Of a stretch of DNA of 42,772 bases, positions 1 through 6,984 are shown piece by piece. A program made the translations under genes and the position numbers. Source of the stretch: an uncultured Erysipelothrix sp. GTDB lineage: Bacteria; Bacillota_I; Bacilli_A; Erysipelotrichales; Erysipelotrichaceae. The notes beneath the pieces were generated by a model that worked only from the letters and a program-made list of their open reading frames with translations, had not been told where the DNA came from and ran no database searches. Position 1 is the stretch's first letter; every line of letters begins with the position of its first letter. The stretch is from contig CANRNG010000007.1 of NCBI GenBank assembly GCA_947631935.1, positions 1-42,772 of the forward strand. The letters run 5' to 3'.

Positions 1-783
1 TTTATTCAAGAAATCACTTATGGATATAATAATCTACCGTACGTAGTAATGTATAAGATTAAAAGTGGTCGTTATTACTTACATATCTGGATTGCTGATC
101 GTGAATGGAGTAATGAAGTTAAAACCTATGCCAGAGACTACTGGTTTGACAAAAATACAGGTAAAACAACAACTGAAGATAATCCTAACGCTATAAAAAA
201 ATGTAGCAAAGGTGATCCTAAGCTAAATAAGGATGGTGATCCTATCATTGTAACCTGGTCAAGCACCAAATCATTAATCTTTAATGAATCTTATGAGTTC
301 AGTCAACCTAGATTGTACGACACGTTTCAGGCAATAATGACAAAAATTAAAAGCACTATTAAAAACAGATTATTGCGCTCAAAGAGTGGCAAAAGACGAT
401 CTAGAGTTTACTTTAAAAAAGGGGGTGATCGTAACAAAGAACACTTATATCGTGAAGCAGCTGCTTTACAGCTATATATAAGTTGGGAATGTTACAGGTC
501 GATTCTTGAAGTCTTTGATTACGATAAGTGGTATTCAGATAACTTGAAGATAGGTGAAATCGGTTATCCAAACGTGTTGGAGCCAGTCGGTAAAAAGGCA
601 AAAAAAATACTAAGTGTTTTTTACCACTATATAAACAGAATAAAACATGGTAATTTCACCAAAGAAAATGGCGAGAAAAGTTATATCTTCAAAAATGTTC
701 GATATATGGTTGGAATTTACAATCTCACTATACTAAAAAGAATGTTTAAAGAAGATATTAGAAAAGTTATGGAAGGTAAATAA
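1..783 (+). CDS. Hypothetical protein, 5' end outside the window
   Basis: The frame is open from base 1, and the first internal ATG (base 49) has no Shine-Dalgarno sequence before it, so the gene probably begins upstream of the window. At least 260 residues are visible. The protein is rich in Lys, Arg, Tyr and Trp (for example ISWECYRSILEVFDYDKWY), with no signal peptide or membrane segment. No family is recognised. It is followed directly by a gene whose ATG abuts its TAA, so the two are probably cotranscribed. By position (upstream of parA/parB) it belongs to the accessory part of the ICE. A DNA-binding or replication role is possible but not shown. Confidence 0.6.
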   Translation, partial: FIQEITYGYNNLPYVVMYKIKSGRYYLHIWIADREWSNEVKTYARDYWFDKNTGKTTTEDNPNAIKKCSKGDPKLNKDGDPIIVTWSSTKSLIFNESYEFSQPRLYDTFQAIMTKIKSTIKNRLLRSKSGKRRSRVYFKKGGDRNKEHLYREAAALQLYISWECYRSILEVFDYDKWYSDNLKIGEIGYPNVLEPVGKKAKKILSVFYHYINRIKHGNFTKENGEKSYIFKNVRYMVGIYNLTILKRMFKEDIRKVMEGK

Positions 784-1056
784 ATGAACAAAGGATCCTG
801 GCAAATGAAAAAATTGGAAAAGTTATTACTTATAAAAAATAATTACTTGTTTAACTCTTTAGATAACATGACACAAGATGAAGTCAATAGTTTTTATGGT
901 AGTTTAATGACATTGCTTGAGAAAAATTTTTATTTTCCTCTGATAAATCAAGTGGGATATCAATTCGATAATGATCTTGATAGAAGGGCTTTTGATTTAT
1001 ACTTAAAGATTAGTAATTCAAGAAATTTTAATGAAAGGATAGGTGGTGAAGAATGA
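784..1056 (+). CDS. Hypothetical small cytoplasmic protein
   Basis: This is a 90-residue protein whose ATG directly follows the stop of the upstream gene. A GGAAGG Shine-Dalgarno lies in the end of that gene, which points to translational coupling. The protein is mixed charged and helical-looking, with no membrane segment or recognisable motif. A second in-frame Met at residue 8 is a less likely start because the first has the better spaced ribosome site. Its last codons overlap the next gene (ATGA overlap). No function can be given. Confidence 0.55.
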   Translation: MNKGSWQMKKLEKLLLIKNNYLFNSLDNMTQDEVNSFYGSLMTLLEKNFYFPLINQVGYQFDNDLDRRAFDLYLKISNSRNFNERIGGEE

Positions 1057-1241
1057 AAATTAACAAAGTACAAATAGTAATGTTTGTTTCTCTATTATTA
1101 TTGTGGGTAATCCTAACATCTTACATTTCAGAACTATTAAAATACGCTTTGAATATACCTGAAACCATTACGACTGTTACGTCATATATTTTGTTGTTTA
1201 TGGCAATGATGAAAGTAGTAAACACTAAAAGAGATATATAA
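1053..1241 (+). CDS. Small two-helix membrane protein
   Basis: The 62-residue protein has two hydrophobic stretches (about residues 8-30 and 38-55) separated by a short polar loop, and a basic C-terminus (KVVNTKRDI). The ATG overlaps the stop of the previous gene by 4 bases, and GGTGG before it can serve as ribosome site, so it belongs to the same operon. It is too short and generic to assign. Several similar tiny membrane proteins (1964, 3599, 5357) occur in this accessory operon. Confidence 0.55.
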   Translation: MKINKVQIVMFVSLLLLWVILTSYISELLKYALNIPETITTVTSYILLFMAMMKVVNTKRDI

Positions 1242-1245
1242 ACGT

Positions 1246-1256
1246 GATGTCCATGA
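1246..1256. repeat. Half-site of the 21-bp palindrome family
   Basis: Only the right arm (ATGTCCATG) is conserved. The left arm is lost. It sits directly before AGAAAGGA, the Shine-Dalgarno of the gene at 1270, which is the same arrangement as in the full copies. It is probably a decayed member of the family. Confidence 0.55.
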
Positions 1257-1269
1257 GAAAGGAATAATA

Positions 1270-1959
1270 ATGACTGATGAACGAAAAAAAATAATCAATC
1301 GTATTAAAAAATTATTAGCAATGGTTAATGGGGGTACGATCCATGAAAAAGAGGTCGCAATTTACCAAGCGCAGCGATTAATGGCAAAGTATCACATTGA
1401 AGAGTATCAAATTAGGGATTTCGCTAAAGATAAAATTGTTGAAGTTATGTCGAATGTATCAGTAAGAAAAGTCATTTGGCAGATATTGGCATCATCTATC
1501 GCATCTAATTTTAGATGCAAACTGTATCACAGTAGTCCGAATGGAAAACGAACCTTAATTAGACCTGTATTTATGGGTTATCAAACAGATGCTGAAGTCG
1601 CCAAGGAAATATTCGAGAGCGCATTTAGGTTTGCTAAGAAAGAATCGACCCGTGTGGCAAATTATTATTATCGAACAGAAGGTACATCGTTTGGTGTTAA
1701 GGATGAATGGTTGGTGGGATTCATTAATGGATTAAAAGATGGGTTTGCAGATCAAGTAGAGTTATCAAATGAATCAGCATTGATGGTAATAATACCACCA
1801 GAAGTTGAAGATGTTTATGGGAAAAAGACTTGGGCTAATAATGCTTTAGATCCGTTGGGTGTTAATCGAAATGGTAATAAAGCATTGTATGATGCGGGGT
1901 TCAATAATGGTTATGCGTTTTCAAATAACAGAAAGCAAAGTGCCTTGAAAGGGGATTGA
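1270..1959 (+). CDS. DUF2786 domain protein
   Basis: The N-terminal 45 residues match the DUF2786 pattern: a KIINRIKKLLAM helix, then EKEVAIYQAQRLMAKYHIE. This domain is common in phage and plasmid proteins and its biochemical role is unknown. The remaining 180 residues contain the later part typical of longer DUF2786 proteins (KKESTRVANYYYRTEGT, WLVGFINGLKDGF), in which the domain is followed by a conserved helical region. The start is set by AGAAAGGA eight bases upstream, next to a half copy of the palindrome. It lies in the run of accessory genes leading to parA/parB. The domain call is from memory of the motif. Confidence 0.7.
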   Translation: MTDERKKIINRIKKLLAMVNGGTIHEKEVAIYQAQRLMAKYHIEEYQIRDFAKDKIVEVMSNVSVRKVIWQILASSIASNFRCKLYHSSPNGKRTLIRPVFMGYQTDAEVAKEIFESAFRFAKKESTRVANYYYRTEGTSFGVKDEWLVGFINGLKDGFADQVELSNESALMVIIPPEVEDVYGKKTWANNALDPLGVNRNGNKALYDAGFNNGYAFSNNRKQSALKGD

Positions 1960-1963
1960 GAAT

Positions 1964-2236
1964 ATGAAGCGAAACAATGGTTCGAAAAATAAAATTGATA
2001 TGTTTGATTTTTTTTCTGTGCTTATACCGTTTTTGGTAGTCAGTTGGATGTTTTGGAGAAACTTTATGTTGCCGATGTTAGTAATAATTTTTGTTTGCTC
2101 TGTGGTATATACTACACATTCATTTCTGGACTTTTTAAAAAAACAGTCTGATTCAAACCATTTATTGCGAAATCTATTACCTAAGAAAAGTAAAAATAAA
2201 TGTTTTATTAGTAACATGGACATGATGTCCATGTAG
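1964..2236 (+). CDS. Small membrane protein whose 3' end lies in an inverted repeat
   Basis: The protein has 90 residues, with two hydrophobic segments at about residues 14-29 and 33-50 and a basic tail. The C-terminal coding DNA (2146-2190) is an inverted copy of DNA at 5495-5539, inside another small membrane-protein gene. One of the two genes therefore probably acquired its tail by inversion or duplication. The stop lies inside the palindrome upstream of parA. The tail may be a secondary addition. No function is recognised. Confidence 0.45.
   Translation: MKRNNGSKNKIDMFDFFSVLIPFLVVSWMFWRNFMLPMLVIIFVCSVVYTTHSFLDFLKKQSDSNHLLRNLLPKKSKNKCFISNMDMMSM
2146..2190. repeat. 45-bp inverted repeat, left copy
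   Basis: Reverse-complementary to 5495-5539 with one mismatch by eye. It begins GTCTGATTCAAACC and ends CCTAAGAAAAG. It lies within the coding region of the small membrane protein at 1964-2236. Inverted copies 3.3 kb apart could invert or delete parA/parB by recombination. Confidence 0.85.
2214..2234. repeat. 21-bp palindrome, perfect copy (upstream of parA)
   Basis: Perfect 10-bp arms (ACATGGACAT and ATGTCCATGT) surround a central G. AGAAAGGAA follows at once and is the ribosome site for parA at 2252. This is the best copy of the family and lies at the promoter-proximal end of parA-parB, where partition operons are usually autoregulated. Confidence 0.9.
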
Positions 2237-2251
2237 AAAGGAAATAAGAAT

Positions 2252-2842
2252 ATGAGTAAAGTTATTGTAGTTTTAAATCCAAAAGGTGGTGCAGGAAAAA
2301 CAACCACTGCCGTATCAATTTCAAATTGTTTATCAACAATAGGCGACGTTCAACTTAAGGATGCAGATCCGCAAGCATCTGCTACTTCGTGGATTGAAAT
2401 CGCTGAAGAGTCAGGCGAATTGCCATTTCATTTTGAGATTACCAATAAATCTCAAATGGCAAGAAATAGCGAAAAGTATGATTTTACAGTCATAGATACA
2501 CCACCTCAAGATAGCTCAATAATAGATGCAGCAGTTAAAGTTGCTGATTTCATCATCATACCAACAGCACCAAGCGGATTAGATCTTGAACGTGTATATG
2601 GAATAATCGAAGTCTTGGATTCAAACAACTATGCGGTGTTATTTACTCAAGCAAATCATCGAACAAACACATATAAGTTTGCCCGTGCAGCCCTTGAAGA
2701 TGAAAAAATAAAAACATTTAAGATATTTATTCCATTCAGGGAATCAATTAAGTCATCCTTTGGGAAACTAGACTCATGCGAACATTATGGTGCATTTACA
2801 CATGAATTGTTAGACCGTTTAAAAGAAGGTGAAGAAAAATGA
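2252..2842 (+). CDS. parA: ParA-family partition ATPase
   Basis: This 196-residue protein starts with the deviant Walker A motif NPKGGAGKTTTA (about residues 8-19). It continues with DADPQASATSW (switch I/A' region) and a Walker B-like TVIDTPPQDS near residue 85, all typical of small ParA/MipZ ATPases. These dimerise on ATP, bind DNA non-specifically and position DNA with ParB. It is the short (type Ib-like) form with no N-terminal HTH, so regulation of the operon would fall to ParB. It overlaps parB by 4 bases. In an ICE it would stabilise the excised circular form. The LKDADPQ sequence departs slightly from the usual LLIDADPQ. Confidence 0.92.
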   Translation: MSKVIVVLNPKGGAGKTTTAVSISNCLSTIGDVQLKDADPQASATSWIEIAEESGELPFHFEITNKSQMARNSEKYDFTVIDTPPQDSSIIDAAVKVADFIIIPTAPSGLDLERVYGIIEVLDSNNYAVLFTQANHRTNTYKFARAALEDEKIKTFKIFIPFRESIKSSFGKLDSCEHYGAFTHELLDRLKEGEEK

Positions 2843-3588
2843 GTAATACTGGAATCTATAAACCACGAAAAAAAGGAATCAAATCTACAAGCGATCTATT
2901 CGTAAATAATCAGCAAACAAAATATGAAGAAATCTCATTAGAGGATATTAGGCCTAATAAGCTGAACAACTTACCAATAACAAATGTAGAAGAGCTTGCT
3001 GAAGTTTTAGAAAAAGATGGCCAAACAGTTCCGCTGGTAGTTTATAGACATGATGCTACTTATGTTTTAATTGCTGGTGAAAGAAGGTGGAATGCTTTGA
3101 AACTAACTGATATCACAACAGCACATTGTATTGTTGTTGAAAGACCGAAGGACGAAGTTGAAGAACGTTTGATGATTGAATCAGCAAATGCGCAACGTGA
3201 AGAAACTCAGGAACTGGTAAAATTACGAGTTGATAATTTTGAAAAAATATATGATTTGCTAAAAGAAGAGAAGAAGATTGAGACAGGGGTACTAAAAAGG
3301 GACTGGATAGGATTAAGAATGAATATGTCTGGGAGGAATATTCAAAGATATCTTTCTCAAACACAACATGGACATGATGGCCATGTAGATAAAAAATCGT
3401 CAACCCAAACAGAAATTAGTCAGGTAGTTAAAGTCGCGAAAAGCCTCCTTAGAAAACTTGAAAATATAGACTACTCAGATCCTTTGATAAATCATAGTGA
3501 ATTATCTAACCTATTTGGATCACTTAAAGAATTAGACTATGAAGTAGGTATATCAATTAAACAAATTGAAGCACAGTTAAAAAAATAA
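2839..3588 (+). CDS. parB: ParB-like centromere/operator-binding protein
   Basis: The protein has 249 residues. The N-terminal ParB/sulfiredoxin-like domain (about residues 30-110) includes PLVVYRHDATYVLIAGERRWNAL, with the GERR(W) CTP-binding box. A helix-turn-helix region follows near residues 150-175 (GLRMNMSGRNIQRYLS), then a C-terminal dimerisation segment. ParB proteins bind palindromic parS sites, spread using CTP, and stimulate ParA. Some, such as KorB of RK2, also act as repressors at dispersed operators. A copy of the recurring 21-bp palindrome lies inside this gene just after the HTH codons, and another lies upstream of parA. Target recognition of that palindrome by this protein is inference. 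Confidence 0.88.
   Translation: MSNTGIYKPRKKGIKSTSDLFVNNQQTKYEEISLEDIRPNKLNNLPITNVEELAEVLEKDGQTVPLVVYRHDATYVLIAGERRWNALKLTDITTAHCIVVERPKDEVEERLMIESANAQREETQELVKLRVDNFEKIYDLLKEEKKIETGVLKRDWIGLRMNMSGRNIQRYLSQTQHGHDGHVDKKSSTQTEISQVVKVAKSLLRKLENIDYSDPLINHSELSNLFGSLKELDYEVGISIKQIEAQLKK
3366..3386. repeat. 21-bp palindrome inside parB
   Basis: The arms are ACATGGACAT and ATGGCCATGT, with one mismatch (G for T). The site is translated in the parB frame as QHGHDGHV. The copy in the adhesin gene (8496-8516) is read in the same frame as QHGQDVHV. Because it is internal to a gene it cannot act as a leader of that gene, which favours a DNA-level role. Confidence 0.85.
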
Positions 3589-3598
3589 AGGGGATCTT

Positions 3599-3946
3599 AT
3601 GAGAAAAATTGCAGCATTCATATTCAGTTTTATTACCGCTATTCTGATCGTAATAATACATATTGTTTTGGGAATATTCCTAACACTCTATCAATTTTTC
3701 ATGATCTTAAAGAATGCGTTGGTGGGAATATGTGGACTCATATTAATTATTTATGTTTTTGTTGGAAACTGGGAGTATGTTAAAAATGCGTTTCTGGCTA
3801 TGGTGATATTAGGCGTTGGAGGCTTAATAATAGATTTGTTAGCTCTAGGATTGGTTAACGCTCCAGAAGTATTGAACGAAAAAAGAGAAGCACTAATTCA
3901 TGAAATCCGTTGGGGAAGGAGTAATATTAATGAACACATTAAATAA
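3599..3946 (+). CDS. Hypothetical membrane protein downstream of parB
   Basis: This 115-residue protein has three or four hydrophobic stretches covering about residues 4-95, then a charged tail (NEKREALIHEIRWGRSN). AAAGGGGATC before the ATG is the ribosome site. It lies 10 bases after parB, so it is probably in the same transcript, and its end overlaps the start of the next gene. No family is recognised. A membrane helper of partition or transfer is only a guess from position. Confidence 0.55.
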   Translation: MRKIAAFIFSFITAILIVIIHIVLGIFLTLYQFFMILKNALVGICGLILIIYVFVGNWEYVKNAFLAMVILGVGGLIIDLLALGLVNAPEVLNEKREALIHEIRWGRSNINEHIK

Positions 3947-4253
3947 AATTGAACAAATAATTGATTCAGTACTATTAGACGATCTACAAGAAAGCTATCC
4001 AAAAGAGATATTGTATGATATTAAGAGAGTTTTAGATAGCGGTAAAAATCCCAAGATTGCTGATCTATCAACCGTTTATCCTTTGTTTGTAAAGTTGAAA
4101 AATGAAATTTGTGAATGGATCGGATTGCCTGAACCAATGGTAATTGAAAAAATTAAAAACAAATTATTCACTCCTACTGAAGTTAAATTAATTCTTACCA
4201 ATATGTTTTTGGTGGTTGAAGAAAAGGAGGAAGCTGATGAATCACTTTATTAA
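3930..4253 (+). CDS. Hypothetical small helical protein
   Basis: The start is taken at 3930 (MNTLNKIEQIID) because GGGAAGGAG lies the right distance upstream. An ATG 30 bases earlier has no such site. The protein has 107 residues and looks acidic and mainly helical (IDSVLLDDLQESYPKEIL), without membrane segments. It overlaps the previous gene by 17 bases and the next one by 17 bases, so it sits in a tightly packed operon. It is not recognised. Confidence 0.55.
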   Translation: MNTLNKIEQIIDSVLLDDLQESYPKEILYDIKRVLDSGKNPKIADLSTVYPLFVKLKNEICEWIGLPEPMVIEKIKNKLFTPTEVKLILTNMFLVVEEKEEADESLY

Positions 4254-4830
4254 GGGCAAAGAGTATATTGAAATTATGCGCCAAGCTCAATACTTTAGTC
4301 AGGATCCAGGAATTGGGCATAAAAAATTGGTAGAACTCTTTAATCGAGCGCATGGTACTTTTTATTTAAAAAATGGCTTCTTAGAATTTGAACCAGATTA
4401 TTATGCTTGGACAAAGTATTCTAAGGTGGGTAGCTCGTTATTGAGAGTTAATGATGATGATGGAAAGAGGAGTGATCACAATCTAGATTTACGTAATGCA
4501 ATGGATGATGAGTTCGATGTAGTAAAAAGGATGATTAAAAGGTTTAATAATGCATTTAAAGATTGGGAGCGTGGCGATGAGTGGCGTGCCTTCTGGGCGG
4601 AAAAGTATATCTTCCACTTAAAAATATATGATCATATGGATAAGTACTATTTTTCAAAAAGAACCTACTACATGTATAAACACTGTTCTGAACATGTAAT
4701 AAAAACGGAGTTCCATATTTTGCCACACAAGATTGTTAACCCTTTGCAACATCTTTACGATAAAGCGTTGGATGAATATAACCAGTGGATGCAAGATGAA
4801 GGCTTGCCACCACTCGTGATTGAAAATTAA
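4237..4830 (+). CDS. Hypothetical protein rich in aromatic residues
   Basis: The start is placed at 4237 (MNHFIKGKEYIE) because AAAGGAGG ends 6 bases upstream. The protein has 197 residues, many Tyr, Trp and His (KYIFHLKIYDHMDKYYFSKR), and no signal or membrane segment. The composition resembles the phage ArpU/RinA-like helical regulators, but no motif allows that assignment. The stop codon is the first base pair of a copy of the 21-bp palindrome, which separates it from the next gene. Confidence 0.55.
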   Translation: MNHFIKGKEYIEIMRQAQYFSQDPGIGHKKLVELFNRAHGTFYLKNGFLEFEPDYYAWTKYSKVGSSLLRVNDDDGKRSDHNLDLRNAMDDEFDVVKRMIKRFNNAFKDWERGDEWRAFWAEKYIFHLKIYDHMDKYYFSKRTYYMYKHCSEHVIKTEFHILPHKIVNPLQHLYDKALDEYNQWMQDEGLPPLVIEN

Positions 4831-4850
4831 CATGGAAGTCCTGTCCATGT
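4830..4850. repeat. 21-bp palindrome, imperfect copy
   Basis: The arms are ACATGGAAGT and CTGTCCATGT around C. The central positions diverge, while the outer ACATGGA/TCCATGT blocks are kept. It is followed by TGAAAGAGA and lies 63 bp upstream of the gene at 4913. Confidence 0.75.
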
Positions 4851-4912
4851 TGAAAGAGATATATAATTAAACATTTACTATAAGAAATTAGTAATGAAAG
4901 GAATACTGGAAA

Positions 4913-5332
4913 ATGAACAAACAAGAACAATTAAGATATGACTATATTGGAGTTGGTATATGTATCGCTGTTGCATCAGTTTTGCGTAATAGTGCTGGTT
5001 CTTCACCAAGTGTAACTGAAGCGCTTTGTGGGGCGGGTATTGATATGAAAGAATTGAATAGGCTTAAACCATTATTAGATTTGGATGATTATGAACATAT
5101 AATTAAACATTTACGAGAAGAAAGTAAAAACGATAGGTGGAAGTTAAGGGTTGATGGTGACAATGGAGAAAGCGGACAAGTGTTTATTCAGAATCTAAAC
5201 GACTTCCTAAGAAATAGCGATGAAATTGATGAAAGAAGTAATCAAAGTGTAGAAGTCAATAAACAATTTTTAATCGATGAAGGATATTTAATTGAGGAGA
5301 AGTTTCCTACTAAAGTTAATACAGATAAATAA
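4913..5332 (+). CDS. Hypothetical protein
   Basis: The protein has 139 residues and the start is supported by GAAAGGAATACTGG just upstream. The N-terminal third is weakly hydrophobic (YIGVGICIAVASVLRN) and the rest is charged (ELNRLKPLLDLDDYEHIIKHL). No known domain is seen. It lies in the accessory operon, downstream of a palindrome copy. A short sequence (TTAAACATTTA) occurs both in its leader and inside it, which may be chance in such A+T-rich DNA. Confidence 0.5.
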   Translation: MNKQEQLRYDYIGVGICIAVASVLRNSAGSSPSVTEALCGAGIDMKELNRLKPLLDLDDYEHIIKHLREESKNDRWKLRVDGDNGESGQVFIQNLNDFLRNSDEIDERSNQSVEVNKQFLIDEGYLIEEKFPTKVNTDK

Positions 5333-5356
5333 ACAGTAAGAAAGAAGAAGTAGTTT

Positions 5357-5608
5357 ATGAAAAAAGGAATTGAGTTGTATGATGTGCTGTATATCGCTTT
5401 TTGTATTTTAATTTTTGGATTTTTCATGGTTCTAATAATATCTGTTGAATTTTTAAGAAATTTATTTTTGCTGTTTTTGACAACAGTATTTTTTCTTTTC
5501 TTAGGTAATAGATTTCGCAATAAATGGTTTGATTCAGACAATGAAGAAATCGAACATAACCGTAAAACACGGGATGAATTGAGAAAATATGATAAGGAAA
5601 ATCGGTGA
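5357..5608 (+). CDS. Small membrane protein sharing an inverted repeat with 1964-2236
   Basis: This 83-residue protein has two hydrophobic stretches (about residues 9-32 and 34-50), followed by the basic and acidic tail FRNKWFDSDNEEIEHNRK. Part of the gene (5495-5539) is the reverse complement of DNA in the gene at 1964-2236, so the same DNA is read from opposite strands in the two places. GAAAGAAGAAG upstream can act as a ribosome site. It ends the first gene block. A 330-base gap follows. Confidence 0.5.
   Translation: MKKGIELYDVLYIAFCILIFGFFMVLIISVEFLRNLFLLFLTTVFFLFLGNRFRNKWFDSDNEEIEHNRKTRDELRKYDKENR
5495..5539. repeat. 45-bp inverted repeat, right copy
   Basis: Reverse complement of 2146-2190 with one mismatch. 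It is translated here as part of FLGNRFRNKWFDSD. Confidence 0.85.
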
Positions 5609-5728
5609 AGGTAAGAAGCACTGAATCAATACCACTAAATAAAAATAATAACTTGTCAGTAAACCATTAAAAACTGTTTGAAACCCTGCAAATAAAGGGT
5701 CAAATGCTATCACACAGAAATCACATAC

Positions 5729-5753
5729 TTTTTCCCAAAACGATTGGGAAAAA
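5729..5753 (+). terminator. Symmetric hairpin, probable terminator
   Basis: A 10-bp stem (TTTTTCCCAA pairing with TTGGGAAAAA) around AACGA, with A/T runs on both sides, so it could work in both directions. It follows the first gene block. Its 3' arm contains TTGGGA, which may also be the -35 box of the promoter after it. The rest of the gap 5609-5728 holds nothing I can identify. Confidence 0.5.
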
Positions 5754-5779
5754 TATACACCCCAAATATGCTATACTAC

Positions 5780-5872
5780 TAATGTAGAGGTTATGATGAA
5801 ACTTGTCCCCCCCACATGTTATCATTGTAGCTCTAATAAAGGGCTGTAGTTAGTATTAACTACAGCTTTTTA
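5780..5872 (+). ncRNA. Short leader or small RNA candidate with terminator
   Basis: TTGGGA (5744-5749) and TATGCT (5767-5772) with 17-bp spacing form a plausible promoter. About 60 bases later a strong intrinsic terminator occurs: GCTGTAGTTA pairs with TAACTACAGC (5843-5866), followed by a T run. Between them is a run of seven C. No coding frame of note is present. The transcript could be a small RNA, or an attenuated leader of the secreted-protein gene at 5939. It was found by eye only. Confidence 0.4.
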
Positions 5873-5938
5873 TTTTATATACTATGGAGTATGTTAAAAA
5901 AATAGTATATATTTAAAGTAAGAAAGAGAGGATATTCC

Positions 5939-6898
5939 ATGATCACAAAATTAATAAAGAAGGTTCCAAAATCAATTATGATCACAAGTACATTGATTCT
6001 AACACTCATTGTAGGAACCGTTACGATCGACGCTTTCAAAAACAATGGCAACAAACCTGTTGTTATTTTCAAAGAGGATATCGTCTTAGAGTATGGGGAC
6101 GAGATTCATTCCAATGACATCGTGGACTTGTTTGTTGATACTGAAGCATCCGTATTTAAAACTTTAGAATTTCTCGAAGCTGAAATTGACACGTTTGTAG
6201 TTGGAAATAATCAATCAACGATGTTAGAATATTCCTTAAATGGATTAAGAAACCAAAGCGAATTACTCTATTCTGTTGAAGATACGAATTCACCCGTCTT
6301 GGATAATGTTTCGGATTTGGTTGTTAGATATAAAGAAGGAGAAGAAATTTTGGTAGATCTAGTTGGGGATGCCACAGCAAGCGACGTCGTGGATGGGTCA
6401 TTGGAAGTAAAAATTGATGATTCAAAATTAGATCTGAATAAAGATGGAGTCTATGAAGTGGTAGCATTTGCTGAAGACAAAAATGGTAATATAACTAAAG
6501 AAACATTCAAAGTTACTGTCGAGATTGAGGTTGTTGATTTAGAAAACTTGTCAAACACTGGTAATGAATCAACCCAACAAAACACATCAAAGAAACCCGT
6601 AGCTTCTGGCCCTTCAGGTAGTTCAAAACCTACACAACCATCTAAGCCAGCTGATAAAGAGACGCCTTCAACTAAGGAACCAGATCCAATTAATGAGGAT
6701 AACTGTTCCTGGTATGATTGCCCTCCAGAAGAAAAATTTGTGTCATCTGACGGATGGACATATTATCTATATAAAGTATATGATACATTTCCAATGTGTA
6801 GAACTGCTGCAGATGAACTATTAGATTCTAAATCAGAATGGATTTCTACCCTTTGCCTAGATACTGCGCTGTACTATGTTCTACACAGTGAAAGTTGA
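5939..6898 (+). CDS. Secreted or membrane-anchored Ig-like protein
   Basis: The protein has 319 residues. A basic N-terminus and hydrophobic segment (about residues 12-31) act as signal or anchor. Residues about 95-205 resemble bacterial Ig-like/HYR folds (DTNSPVLDN, DATASDVVDGSLEV, NGNITKETFKVTV). Next come a Ser/Thr/Pro/Lys-rich linker (residues about 215-250) and a small C-terminal part with four cysteines (NCSWYDC, PMC, TLC). No sortase signal is present. GAAAGAGAGGA precedes the ATG. It is followed by a terminator and then the giant adhesin, so it is probably part of the element's surface or mating module. Its exact role is unknown. Confidence 0.7.
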   Translation: MITKLIKKVPKSIMITSTLILTLIVGTVTIDAFKNNGNKPVVIFKEDIVLEYGDEIHSNDIVDLFVDTEASVFKTLEFLEAEIDTFVVGNNQSTMLEYSLNGLRNQSELLYSVEDTNSPVLDNVSDLVVRYKEGEEILVDLVGDATASDVVDGSLEVKIDDSKLDLNKDGVYEVVAFAEDKNGNITKETFKVTVEIEVVDLENLSNTGNESTQQNTSKKPVASGPSGSSKPTQPSKPADKETPSTKEPDPINEDNCSWYDCPPEEKFVSSDGWTYYLYKVYDTFPMCRTAADELLDSKSEWISTLCLDTALYYVLHSES

Positions 6899-6916
6899 CT
6901 GAAACTATATATAAAC

Positions 6917-6942
6917 ATGGGAGTCCTAAAGGCCTCCTTTTT
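6917..6942 (+). terminator. Intrinsic terminator after the Ig-like protein
   Basis: GGAGTCC and GGCCTCC pair around TAAA (one mismatch), followed by TTTTT. It lies between the stop at 6898 and the next palindrome. A partial palindrome arm (ACATGG) overlaps its 5' side. Confidence 0.6.
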
Positions 6943-6963
6943 ACGTGGACATCGCGTCCATGT
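6943..6963. repeat. 21-bp palindrome upstream of the adhesin gene
   Basis: The arms are ACGTGGACAT and GCGTCCATGT around C, with two departures from the consensus. GAAAGAAAGGAAAG, the ribosome site of the adhesin, follows within a few bases. Confidence 0.8.
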
Positions 6964-6984
6964 TGAAAGAAAGGAAAGAAGAGA

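Noticed and set aside
2214-2234. The 21-bp palindrome as the common bacterial chromosomal parS
   Set aside because: Chromosomal parS of Bacillota is TGTTTCACGTGAAACA-like. The arms here share no core with it, so only an element-specific site is possible.
5807-5813. The C7 run as a phase-variation tract
   Set aside because: It lies in a non-coding leader and no frame or promoter spacing clearly depends on it.
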